Notes under the pieces: generated by a model
The model's database searches: none
What the model was told of the DNA's origin: nothing
What the model saw: the letters and a program-made list of their open reading frames with translations, nothing else
Program-made: the position numbers and the translations under genes
In this document: in pieces, positions 14,840-26,841 of the stretch
How the letters are laid out: every line of letters begins with the position of its first letter
Numbering within the stretch: position 1 is the first letter of the stretch
Assembly: GCF_018812025.1 (NCBI RefSeq)
Contig: NC_063049.1
Location: forward strand, 20,579,328-20,643,327
Reading direction: 5' to 3'
From: Megalobrama amblycephala
Taxonomy: Eukaryota > Chordata > Actinopteri > Cypriniformes > Xenocyprididae
DNA: 64,000 bases

Positions 14840-15744
14840 ATGGAGGAGGAAGAGAGAGATGTGAAGTGTGCTCTTCAGGCTGAAGAGAGAGAGGATGCAC
14901 AGCCGGCCAACACACGAGCTGGACTGGTAAGGATGTATGTGGACTAGTAGAAAATCTATACAGTACTGAATAATTATTGTATAACCCACTCTTCACTAAA
15001 AGATGTATGCATGTTAAATGGCCACACACACACAAAAATAATGAGTTGGGTGGATCTCATAGAAGCCCTAATCATATGTTTGACACTTCCCTAAATGCAT
15101 CATTAAATATTAAACAGCACTAAATAAATCAATGTAAAGAACTGTAAAATATCAGCTGTCGATGTTCAAACAATTTATTATTGTTGTATTGTGATGTCTT
15201 AGCAACCTGACAAAACCTCAAAAGCTAAAGAAAATGCAGATGCACAAGTGCTTCCATCAGTCATTCCAGCCCCAGAAACTGTAGCAGCCAATCAGAAGCC
15301 CTCTACAGTCCCGGAACAAGCGGACAACTTAGTTATACTTGACCAAAATGGACATCCTATTCAGTATGAGCAGGTGGTAAGAACATTGCACTATGACCCA
15401 TCACCATAAACTATATTACTCACACTAGATGACATGTATCAACCATGTACTTGACTCAGTCACTAGATTTACAGAAATATTCAAATATAGGTTTGACCTT
15501 ATGTATTCCACCCAAGTCATTTTGAACTAACTCTATTTATGAATGTTTTTCCCCACCTCAAAGACAGATTTGTTTTTTCAGGTGATCGTGAAAGGGGAGA
15601 ATGGACAGCTGTACGGTGTCCCATCTGTGTCTATAGGGGGCTCTCAGATGTTACTACCTCATGGTCAGCTGTTGAATGTAGTAAACTCATCAGGTAATTA
15701 ATTATGTTTTTGTAATTAAATACATTACTGACTATTACTTTTCC

Positions 15745-15793
<49 letters not shown>

Positions 15794-18700
15794 ACCGCTG
15801 GCCTCTTCATTAGGTACATCTGTTCAACTGCTGTTCAATGCAAATATCTAACTCTAGCAACTCAATGCATTTAGGCATGTAGACATGGTCAAGACGACCA
15901 AGTTCAAACTGAGTATCAGAATGGGGAACAAAAGGTAATTTAAGTGACTTTGAACGTGGCATATTTTTGGTGCCAGATGGGCTGGTCTGAGTATTTCAGA
16001 AGCTGCTGATCTACTGGGATTGTTCACGCACATATCCAGTGAGCAGCAGTTCTGTGGGCAAAAATGATCAGAGAATGACCAGACTGGTTCGAGCTGGTAG
16101 AAAGACAACAATAACTCAAATAAACACCCATTACTACTGAAGTACTGTATGCAAAAGAGCGTCTCTGAATGCACAACACGTTGAACCTTGAAGCAGATGG
16201 GCTGCAGCAGCAGAAGACCACACCAGGTGCCACTCCAGTCCTGTCAAATAAGAGCAGGAAACTGAGGCTACAATTCACACGGGCTCACCAAAATTGGACA
16301 ATAGAAGATTGGAAAAACATTGCCTGGTCTGATGAGTCTCGATTTCTGCTGTGATTCGGATTGTAGGGTCAGAATTTAGTGTAAACAACATGAAATCATG
16401 GATCCATCCTGCACTGTATTAATGGTTCAGGCTGGTGGTGTAATGGTGTGGGGGATATTTTCTTGGCACACTTTGGGCCCCTTAGTACCAACTGAGCCAA
16501 TTAAACACCACAGCCTACCTGAGTATTGTTGCTGACCATGTCCATCCCTATATTACCACAGTGTACACATCTTCTGGTGGCTACTTCCAGCAGGATAACG
16601 TGCCATGTCACAAAGTTCAAATCATCTTAAACTTATTTCTTGAACATGATAATGAGTTTGCTGTACTAAAATGACCTCCACAGTCACCAGATCTCAATCC
16701 AGTAGAGCAGATTTGGGATGTGGGGGAACGGGAGATTCACATCATGAATGTGCAGCCGACAGATCTGAAGCAACTGCCTGGTGCTATCATGTCAATATGG
16801 ACCAAAATATCTGAGGAAAGTTTCCAGCACCTTGTTGAATATATAAATGCCACAAAGATTTAAGGCAGTTCTGAAGGCAAAAGGGGGTCCGACCCGGTAC
16901 TAGAAAGGTGTACCTAATAAAGTGGCTGGTGAGTGTGTATACTATATTATACATATACACACCGATCAGGCATAACATTATGGCCACTGACAAGTGAAGT
17001 GAATAACACTGATTATCTCTTCATCACAGCACCTGTTAGTGGGTGCAAGTGCAGCAAGTAAACATTTTGTCCTCAAAGTTGATGTGTTAGAAGCAGGAAA
17101 AATGGGCAAGCGTAAGGATTTGAGCAAGTATGACAAGGGCCAAATTGTGATGGCTAGATGACTGGGTCAGAGCATCTACAAAACTGCAGCTCTTGTGGGG
17201 TGTTCCCGGTCTGCAGTGGTCAGTATCTATCAAAAGTGGTCCAAGGAAGGAACAGTGGTGAACCAGCGACAGGGTCATAGATGCACGTGGGGAGCAAAGG
17301 CTGGCCCGTGTGGTTTGATCAAACAGACGAGCTACTGTAGCTCAGATTGCTCAAGAAGTTAATTCTGGTTCTGATAGAAAGGTGTCAGAATACACAGTGC
17401 ATCGCAGTTTGTTGCGTATGGGGCTGCATAGCCGCTGACCCCTGTCCACTGCTGAAAGAGCCAACAGTGGGCACGTGAGAATCAGAACTGGACCACGAAG
17501 CAATGGAAGAAGGTGGCCTGGTCTGATGAATCATGGTTTCTTTTACATCACATGGATGGCCTGGTGCGTGTGCGTCGCTTACCTGGGGAACACATGGCAC
17601 CAGGATGCACTATGGGAAGAAGGCAAGCCGGCGGAGACAGTGTGATAATTTGGGCAATGTTCTGCTCGGAAACCTTGGGTCCTGCCATCCATGTGGATGT
17701 TACTTTGACACGTACCACCTACCTAAGCATTGTTGCAGACCATGTACACCCTTTCATGGAAACGGTATTCCCTGGTGGCTGTGGCCTCTTATAGCAGGAT
17801 AATGCACCCTGCCATAAAGCAAAAATGGTTCAGGAATGGTTTGAGGAGCACAACAACGAGTTTGAGGTGTTGACTTGGCCTCCAAATTCCCCAGATCTCA
17901 ATCCAATCGAGCATCTGTGGGATGTGCTGAACAAATAAGTCCGATCCATGGAGGCTCCACCTCACAACTTACAGGACTTAAAGGATCTGCTGCTAACATC
18001 TTGGTATCAGATACCACAGCACACCTTCAGGGGTCTAGTGGAGTCCATGCCTCGACGGGTCAGGGTTGCTTTGGCAGCAAAGGGGGACCAATACAATATT
18101 AGGAGGTGGTCATAATGTCATGCCTGATTGGTGTATATATATGCACATGTAATGTAATATATATTAAAAATCTAACAACGAAGAGATGAAATAGAAATAA
18201 TAAAGAATAATATAAATAGAAAATGTAAAGAATAATGAAGAAAATTGGTTGCTGTCCAGTTCTGCCATTTCTTTCTGTTCTTTTAAATAGGTATCTTTTT
18301 GGAGAAAAGACAGCAGACAACCATCACATCCATAAAAGACAATGATGGCACTCATACTTTATCTGCACTAGCGCCTCAGAATGTCACTGGTATTAAAATT
18401 CAGAAAAAAAGGTCAGTAAACATCATTATATCTGCCACATTCTGTATCTAATCTGAAAGATAAACTTTCATAATGTGTGTTTGTTGCTTTTTATTACCAT
18501 TTTATTATAAACTACATGCTTTAAACAAGGCAGCTGATTTGTTTTAAAAGTTCAAAAACACTTATTTGAGAACAGATTTCTCTTACACAGACTAAATGGA
18601 GCTGGAAAAATCTGAACTGGATTAGTAAAAAAACATATACCGGTTGACAAACAAATTACCCAATTTAACTTCTGTTCTGGCTCAATTTATCCCTTGCCTG

Positions 18701-21700
18701 AACAACAAGAAAACTGCTTTAGGTTGTGCCAAGATATTGACAGTTGTATTAAAATGTCTTCTCATTTCTTTCAGTTCTCCTGATATATTTGAGCCCCCAG
18801 TGAAGCCACTGCCACCAGGGGCACCAAACTGGGCTCTAAGATTGCGTGGATGTGAGGTTTGTCCAGTAGAAAATGGCTAAATTGATTTTTTTAAAGTAAA
18901 GTGTAACATGCTTGGAAATAGCCTAAATGCGTTGTAATTTCTATTGTGTTTTTAGAGCCCTCTGTCAAACAGATCCATTTACAGCAAACACAATCTAATA
19001 TGGCTTGGTAAATTTTTTTTTTTTTTTGACTTTCTGATTGTTTCACGAGGAGCAGAAGATCGGAGACTCGTACCGGGGTTACTGTAACACAGAGGCAGAG
19101 CTGGAGGCCGTTCTGCTTCTACACAAGCAGCAGACTCACGCTGTGTTTGGCACCCGTCAATCACCCTCACCGGCTAAACCAGCCACCAGACTCATGTGGA
19201 AATCACAGTATGTGCCCTACGATGGCGTTCCCTTTGTTAATGCAGGTAATCTGGCTGGTTTTGCTCGTGGGATCTGTGGTATGACTTTATGTCAGATACC
19301 CTTATTTGAGTCTGAAAGCTGTTTAGTCATGTAGTGTGTACTACTAAATACTTTTATTCAGTAAGGAAAAGTAAATCAAAAGTGACAGTGAAGGCATTCA
19401 TAAAGATTAAGCAACAACAATGGTCAGATAAATCAGCATTAGAATGACTTCTTGTCATCACTGGAATTAAATTTAAATATATTTGAATAGAAAACAGTTA
19501 TTTTAAATTGTAATAATATTTTACAATATTACTGTATTTTTGATAAAAATAGCAGACGTGGTGAGCATCAGAGACTTCTTAAAAAAATAATAATAAAATC
19601 TTACCAACCCCAAACATTTTACAGTATGCTCACAAAGTCATTTTATCTTGACTTTTATGGTTTAAGGAAGCCGAGCCATTGTGATGGAATGCCAGTTTGG
19701 TCCACGGAGGAAGGGCGTTCAACCAAAAAAAGGGTCTGAACAAGAAACAAATCAAAACATCTTCTACAAAGCAACCTGCCCTGCCAGGTACACAACCTAC
19801 AGTTGGGCCAAGGACAACAGATTTGTTCTGTGCACAGGAAGCTTATTATGAAACACACACTGTAATATTTCACCATTTTTCAGAATATATATCAAAAAAG
19901 TTCGAAAGTTCCTGGAGTACAAGGTTCCAACAGATCCCAAAGTGGACAAGAAGGTAGTGCGGCAAGAGCAGGAGAAAGCCTTCTTCAACCTCAAGAAAAG
20001 TTTATGGGATGTTGGAGGCGTTGTAAGGTATAAACATCTTGTCATCACAGTTGAAAAAAAAAAAGTCCATCACATGAAGTGACTTACTGCAAGGTTCACT
20101 TCACTCATTTACATCCGTGGCAGGTATTACATCCAGCTCCCTACTGAGAAAGCCCACCTGTACCATGACGTGGACACTGCAAACCTACCTCCACTTCCGG
20201 AGCAGATCTGCTTTGCAGAGGAAGAGCAAAATGAAGAGGAAGAGACAGAGGAGCTAGGCAGTGAATCCATGCAGGATGTCATGATGGAGGATGGGGCGTC
20301 CTTACCCTCTCGACTACACCCACTCGTGGCGGAGAAGATCTGCGAGTTGGTGGCACAAGGTCATAGCCAGGTTTACACCGTCCGCAAGCAGCTCAGGTAT
20401 GACTCAGATGGTTTCAATTCTCCTTTGTTTCATTTGCTGAAAAACTATTTACTGTTGCTTTCTGAACACCCTGACAGGAGGTTTGTGGAACATGAGATGT
20501 TCGGGTCGGAGGAAGTGCCAGAGAGACACAATCTGTGTTACTTTCCCACTGTCAATGACATCAAGAACCACATCCATGAGGCTCAGAAAGCTCTTCAGCT
20601 GACAGCAGGACCACTCGCTACCTCAGATACAGAGGTGTGGACAGAAAATATGTTTCTAAGGCATTAGATTGATGAGCACAAATATGCCAACCATTTTCTT
20701 TTTATGTTTTTGTTGTTGTTGCAGTGGAAAGCAGAGGCTAATAACCTGCTTCCAGAGACTTTGACCTTGACCCTGACTCCTGCTACTGTGGACGGTAAAA
20801 TACTGATGAAATATTGTTTGAAATTTGACATGAATTATTAATGTCTTGAGGCTGGAATACACTGCATTCTGGAGGAGCAGATGCCTTTTGCTGAAAGTCA
20901 TAGATTTCGGGTGGTCGGAATTGACCAATTTTACAAAAAAGTATTGGTGCAGTCCATTTATACCCGGAAGTTGGAAATTCAGAGTTCCCAGTAGGAACTT
21001 TTAACTGGAACGCCCCCCTCAGGTTGGAGTTACAACTCGGAATCTCGTAGGAACTGCAACAACCCTGACTTGAGAATCAAAATGGCTGCTCAGTGCATGA
21101 ACAGTAAGTGAGTAGTAGTAGCAGTGCTTCCCACACATAGACTTTACTTGGGCGGGCCGCCCAGGTTTATTAGCGGCCGCCCAAGTATATTTGGAGACAC
21201 ATTTTTGCTTTTATTATTTTTATCCTCTTATACTTTTATATATATTTCGTACCTGCTCGTTATGTGCGCGTCAGAGCTGTTTACTCCCGCTAACATTCCC
21301 ACGGGCGCTGCATTTTGCAAAGTCACAAGGTGGCGCTGTTGCCCGTTCTACAAGCTCGCTTTTCAGACTGCTTCAAAGCGATTCTCAATCAATGGAAAGC
21401 GCAGATTTATGCCAAGCGATTGCTAATGAACTCAAGTTGATGAATTATTACAATGTCTACTTCATGGCCTTTTATATAAAATGTTTTATATGGTTGTAAG
21501 AATCTGAAGGATCAGCCTGCAATTGTGTAGACATTTCAAAATAAGAGTCCCAGTGTATTTTGGGCTTGTTTATAATTAAAAGTCACATGCTAATTTTTTT
21601 CTTTTTCTTTTGGGCATTATTGGTATTTTAGTTACACAATAAATTGTATTTAATTTGATTTCCATTTAATTCATAGTAAATTATTGTAGTCTCCCCCACA

Positions 21701-23548
21701 GGAAGAAAAGACTAAGAACATTATTTGACACATATATTATTCATTTTATAAATTTTACTAGTAAAATCTGTGTCCCATTTACTGAGAGAGACACTATATG
21801 ACAGAAAGGAGAACCATTTAAATGCTGTAATTTTGCATAATTTACAATGCATAATATTAGTATATAATTAAATGTAATAGTATGCTATGTAATTAAAATT
21901 AATTTCAATAAATAAAAATACAGTCAAAAATCACACATTATTTGTTTGTCACATGTAGTAGACCATTTTTGTGCCGTGGGTAATAGGAGGATTTTTAGTA
22001 TATTTCAAACCTGTGGGAAGCACTGAGTAGTAATATATTGTTAAGCCCTTGTTTGTCTGCGTTTTAATGAACTCAGTGGTGCACAGAGTACTATCCAACC
22101 TCTATTTGTGAACGTGATACTTATCTGTGCACCATTTGTATTCCGAAAGAGCAAGCACAACAAAGGTTTGCCTGGACACGTCCATCTTGGTTTTCCAACA
22201 TGTGTACTGGAATGTGATGTGTCAACTCAAGTGTGACGTCATTACTAGCACATCTGACTTCAGAGGTAAATGGAAAGCACCATTTGACAGGCACCTACTG
22301 TGATTTTTTTAAGCTCCAGACTGTGATTCCGTCCATTTGGAGGATATCAAACTTTGATTTTTGAGTCAATTTTAGAACAGTTTTGTTTGATTTTTTTTGT
22401 GTTCGAAATGACTTGAAAGTCTGGTATTGTGTGATCCTCAGTCGTTTAGTGTATGATGGCCTGTAACCAGCATGTGTCTGATGCCTAGAGTTATAAAATA
22501 AATCTGTTCAGAAGTTGTGTAGTGTATTCCAGCCAACATCATGGAATCATTCAATACAATGTTTAAAACCATTGTTTACCCTGCCACAGAATATAGTGTA
22601 CTGCTGTTATATTGACAGTGTCCTCTCAGAAGGAAGGACTCTTGGAAGAGAGTGACACTCTTTCTCCAGAGGCTGTGCAGCTCTTCAGCTCTCTCACCTC
22701 ACTGCAGCCCAAGATCTTTGCACATCTCCAGGTGACCATGTCCTGAATTGACAATTTTTTTTGATTAATGCGAACATTAAATGAACATTCATTCATTCAT
22801 TTTATCATTTGCAAACATGGGAAGGTTACTTTTGAATGTTCTCTGAACACTCTGAAACAAGTGGTAACACATAAACGTTTTAATTGGATGTTCGTCTAAC
22901 AATTTTTAAGAAAAAAAAAGTTAATAAATAATGTTTTTGTGCTTGAGTTTTGAGAAGACCAGATAACTTTGAACAGATGTTCTCCTAATGTTAGTGGAAG
23001 AATGTTTGTATAACTTTGAGAGAACCTTGCCTGGATTGATTTCTGAGAATGTTCCCTGTATGTTCCCTCTTCTCTTGTCTGATAGGCAATCCAGCTACAG
23101 CCAGCCTTGTGTCCAGTTGAAGACTCTGCCCAACCTACAACAACACCACCAGAAGCCCAAGAGCTGTCCAGTCCTGCACCTCCACAGCCTGTTCTGCTGA
23201 GTCCGTCCCAGTTCCTCCAGTCGAGTGGCAGTGGTGGTGAAAGCATATCTCTGTGTGACCCCCCGACCCTGCTCGGCATGAGTCAGCTGGTGAGTGTGAC
23301 TAACGTCGGAGCTGAAGGTGGCATCACACAGATCCTGCTGGAGGACGGACAGGCCATTCCAGTCCAGATTGTGGACCCTTCAAGCATAGGTAAGTACATG
23401 GCAACACAGAAATAGAAAAAAAAAAAATCTCTATTTTTTTATTGGTTCCCATGTTTAACCAATTAGAATCATGAAAATAACATGTAAACCTGTTGTTTCT
23501 TATTGCTCAGCTTTGACTTCCCCAGCAGATGACACTTCAGTTAAATAG
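14840..23548 (+). CDS. carf: Calcium-responsive transcription factor (CARF / ALS2CR8)
   Basis: Fourteen coding exons: 14840-14926, 15203-15376, 15582-15693, 18291-18411, 18775-18856, 19056-19245, 19667-19787, 19884-20027, 20124-20396, 20478-20634, 20725-20794, 22619-22731, 23086-23389 and 23511-23548. All phases agree; 661 residues plus TAG. The conserved core (about residues 190-490, Pfam ALS2CR8/CARF family) includes [77 protein letters not shown] and [24 protein letters not shown] is a nuclear, neuron-enriched activator that binds the calcium response element CaRE1 of the BDNF promoter. The N-terminal part ([20 protein letters not shown]) and the [10 protein letters not shown] block also match. 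An acidic stretch follows [11 protein letters not shown]. The C-terminus is shorter than in human CARF (about 725 residues as I recall). The start ATG at 14840 is the first in-frame ATG of its exon. Confidence 0.94.
15792..16937 (+). mobile_element. Tc1/mariner element 1 (decayed) in carf intron 3
   Basis: Left terminus reads CAACCGCTGGCC then ATTAGGTAC; right terminus has GGTGTACCTAATAAAGTGG, its inverted counterpart, next to TA. Transposase remnants in + orientation include SDFERG-like and [11 protein letters not shown], the latter holding the first catalytic Asp. Frameshifts and stops break the frame. It is inserted in a (TA)n run at 15750-15791. Confidence 0.88.
16958..18133 (+). mobile_element. 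Tc1/mariner element 2 (decayed), immediately downstream of element 1
   Basis: Left end ACCGATCAGGCATAACATTA and right end TAATGTCATGCCTGATTGGT are inverted repeats with TA at both sides. The + frame starts [19 protein letters not shown] (17105) and hits a TGA. Later pieces include [12 protein letters not shown] and [10 protein letters not shown]. Same orientation as carf and as element 1, but a different subfamily; only ~20 bp separate the two. Confidence 0.88.
20850..22534. mobile_element. TIR element in carf intron 11, hosting a second element
   Basis: Left GGCTGGAATACACTGCA and right TGTAGTGTATTCCAGCC are inverted repeats. The inside is non-coding and is interrupted by the element at 21122-22025. 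Confidence 0.7.
21122..22025. mobile_element. hAT-like element nested in the 20850-22534 element
   Basis: Termini CAGTGCTTCCCACA and TGTGGGAAGCACTG. Flanking 8-mers AGTAGTAG (21114-21121) and AGTAGTAA (22026-22033) match at 7 of 8 bases, fitting an hAT target duplication. The reading frames inside (about 100 residues) look incidental. Confidence 0.78.
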
Positions 23549-24617
23549 GACATTGGGAAATCTATGGATGTGTCAGCAGAGCCAGACAGAGGCTGGAAAT
23601 ACAACAATGACAAAAGAAAAGAAACGGCCTTGTCTGTGACAGAACAGCGTTTGACGATTGAGCTCTTAGATCAATGGAGGACTGATTCATTGTATCAAGT
23701 ACAGTATTATGTAAACTCATGCAATATTGATTTGTATTATTATTTGTTTCCATTTCCCATTATTGCTATTTTAATTTATTACAGTGTTGACTGGAGAAAA
23801 AGGCAATTTCTCAAAAGTATGAATGAGATCAAGATTAAATATTTAAAGCTAATTGTCTTGTGTTGCATTCATTTGTGTTACCTTGTTCTCTTTGAATGGT
23901 TGCTTCCATTGATCCATCAATGACTTCCACACATAATGAGTTTGAATTTTCTTCCATGTATTCTGATGTTGCTGTTGTCGTTGTAACAAGACTGATCTTC
24001 TGCCAGGAACATCAGGTCAATCTGCTGCTGTCCAGAATCAGGTGGTCTGTCTTCGTCTGGCATCTCCGCTGAGACCTGTCCACTATGGGTGACCCTACCA
24101 GTAGTTGTGAAGTACCAGTGGCGTAGCTCTCAGCATCACTGATGCACACAAGCCCTCACAGCACGTCAAGCTGCAAACCGTGTGAGGGACCCTAACCTAC
24201 CCTAACCGCATATCAACCAGCCACTCAAAACGTCCTAACAACCATAGAGCAACGCACGAAAAACCTCTCAGAAGAGTCCAGCAACCGCAAAGAAACACAC
24301 TAACAACCGCACAAAAAACCTTGTCAACACACAGGAAACCACCCAAAACATCCCAACAACCTCGTAGCAAAAACACTTAGAACATCCTGGGAACCGAATA
24401 TCAATGCACCAACAATCACCAAAAACATCCTAACAACCAGACAGCAATGTGCAAAAGACTTACTCCAGAAAATAAAACTTACTATATAAAATAAAACTTA
24501 TTATAGAAAATGAAACTTACTATATAAAACTATAAACTTACTCTCTGACTATATACAGTATTTACATGCGTCAGTCCCGCTGTGTGATCCTCTGGCTCCA
24601 TGTGACGCTGTGATGAC
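23549..24617. other. carf 3' UTR and intergenic DNA with an AACCGCA-type repeat block
   Basis: After the carf stop there is a possible ATTAAA poly(A) signal at 23834-23839. From about 24180 the sequence becomes a degenerate tandem array of short ACAACC/AACCAC-like units. Its end (24330-24530) is shared with 29890-30070. Confidence 0.5.
24330..24530 (+). repeat. Interspersed block shared with 29890-30070
   Basis: Both copies carry, in order, ACTTAGAACATCCTGGGAAC, CGAATATCAA, CAATCACCAAAAACATCCTA, CAATGTGCAAAAGA and TTACTCCAGAAAATAAAACT, then CTTACTATAGAAA-like units. Same orientation. Confidence 0.8.
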
Positions 24618-25191
24618 TCAGTATCTGGGCTTCTTTCTTCGGGGTTCCTCAGGCAGGGGCTCTTCACTGATGTCCACGTGGATTCGAGGAGCAAAGCTTC
24701 TGCTGGTTGTGAAGAAGCTCTCAGTGATCAGGACACGTCCATCAGGCTGCTCCGTCTCCACCAGTGAAGGGCGCTTGAGTGTCTCCCACAGCCGCTGCTT
24801 GATCTTCAGTCCCAGCTCAAGACTAGGGACGGCGGCGACCGCAGCGTGTCTTCATCATGGGCTCCACCACAGAGCTGTAGATGTCCTGGTAGTCCTGCAC
24901 GCTGCAGCCGTGGATGGAGACCGGCTCTTCTTGCTGACACACGTCCACTGAAGACACTGAGGCTGCTGGACGGATGTCAGGAAGGACAGCAGCGTTCTTC
25001 AGGTAGCGCTCCTCCAAACCTGTGGGTCTTTGAGCTTTCCCAGAGATACAGCTGTAAGTGTGATCCAACCTGATTACAGCTGCCAGCTGTGAAAGCTCAC
25101 AGGGGTCTGGACTGGAAGAGACGCCCTCCACCAAGAATCCCCTCAGGTGTGTGGGAAGAGCCCTGGATCTTCTCGGGCGACGCTGCTCCAT
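24618..25191 (-). CDS. Intronless ORF of unknown function interrupted by one frameshift
   Basis: On the minus strand, ATG at 25191 opens a frame beginning MEQRRPRRSRALPTHLRGF that runs 122 residues to a stop just after MMKTRCGRRRP. Skipping the single base at about 24825 continues the frame with SLELGLKIKQRLWETLKRP and on to EEPLPEEPRRKKPRY and a TGA at 24618-24620, about 190 residues in all. Codon use and residue pattern look coding across both parts (YQDIYSSVV before, GRVLITESFF after the break). I do not recognise the family. The basic start and lack of introns could mean a retrocopy. The break may be a real pseudogene lesion or an indel error in the sequence. No poly(A) signal was found close downstream. 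Confidence 0.55.
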
Positions 25192-25438
25192 AAAGATGAA
25201 TCAAGAATAACTTTGATGAAATGTTTGAAGTTGTATAGATGTGATGAGCTTGTAGCTTCAAGGCTTCAGATACAGTTGTTTTGATTTCAAATATCAACTC
25301 AAGCTGCTGGACTGACAGAGAATGTTGAGGCTCATTTAAATGTAAACAACACTTGATATCATCAGTAAGTCCATTAGAGCAGCTGTACTGTATGCTTCTA
25401 TATTATCATTATCATCTTCATTCACAGTTTATATATGC

Positions 25439-25492
<54 letters not shown>
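25439..25492. repeat. (TA)n microsatellite
   Basis: About 27 TA units, intergenic. It generates a false Ile-Tyr reading frame. Confidence 0.9.
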
Positions 25493-25494
<2 letters not shown>

Positions 25495-26841
25495 CTCATC
25501 TTTGTGTGCATGTAGTGGTGTCTGTTAAGGCCAGCATCATAATTAGGAACTGCTCTATATTAGTGGTTCATGAATGAATTTGTGTGTTGAATGAATCTTA
25601 AGTGAACGAATCATTCTTGCACTGACTCGTATCTTTTGTTCATTGAAGTCTCCTCTTTTTGAAGTGCTCATCTGCTTAACAAGCCGGTAGTATTGGAGAG
25701 CGGCCTGTGTAAATCTTGTTGGTGAATGAATATTCAGATGAACATACATATTTTTGTTTACATTTTTATTTATTCTTGCCTTTTTTTCTAGCTTGTTAAA
25801 TGTCCAGTAGCTGACCAAATAAAGCAAAAACAACAGATCTGCTCAAATTATCAAATTAATTCTGTTTTTAACCCGTGTCTTGATTTTGTAATTGAAGACA
25901 CCAAAGACAAAAAGAAACTTGAAGTTGTGAACAAGAAACATTGAGCAGGTGAAAAGAAGAACGCAAAGACACATTGTATGTTTTGGCAAAATGTATAGTC
26001 ATTGTCAATCTAATGCCATTTGACTTGATTTTTCTATCTCAAAATAAAATCAACAAATTAATTATTTTAAAGCATGCAAGTATATGCTTTGTTTACGGTC
26101 TTCTGTTTGCTAACTTACAAATCAATGCATATTTTTTATCCACTGGTCTTATTGGCTAGTTAAATAATATAATAATTCATAATGATGTCTTACATTATTA
26201 TGAATTGTAATATAATTGTACAATGTAAGACAATTACATTATTTTACAGTCTATGGCTGCAACTAACGATAATCAATTAATCTATTGATTATTCCTTCAT
26301 ATAATCTAAAGGCCTATTTTATTTTCTATATTTTTATATATATTCCACATCTTGCTCCAAATACTGAAAGCTTTTATTAATGTGTGTATGTATGTATGTG
26401 TATACATGACGCTGCAGAGAATTATCACCATCATCATCTGCCACACAATCACAGATGTTAAGTTAAATATAAATTTGGCTGTTTTGCAGCTCCTTTATAC
26501 AGTTTTCTATTTTTACTATTTTCATTACCTTATGAAGACTAATCCTCTGCATGTTGAATGTTTGTGCATGGTCTTTCGACTAGGTCCTTTGACTTTTTCA
26601 TGTTCAGGCTGCTAATGATAATTCAATTAAAACATGAACTTTCTGATACCTGTTTGTCTTTTTAATCCTTGAGCCGTTGTGTAACTCGAGGTCCATGCGG
26701 TGATCTTTCAAACTTATATTCTACTATAGTGCCACATTATAACTACATATAAAATATGAGAATATACCTTAACAAATCTTTCATCTCGTTTATGACAAAA
26801 GTTTCTGCTGTGGCCAGTAGAGGGCGCTGCTCACTGTATGC
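25493..26841. other. Intergenic DNA, no gene recognised
   Basis: AT-rich sequence with only short ORFs (all below 95 residues, no splice support). No repeat termini were identified before the element at 26842. Confidence 0.5.

Noticed and set aside
21124..21499. Two ~100-residue overlapping plus-strand ORFs
   Set aside because: They lie inside the hAT-like element at 21122-22025, differ in frame and show no domain.
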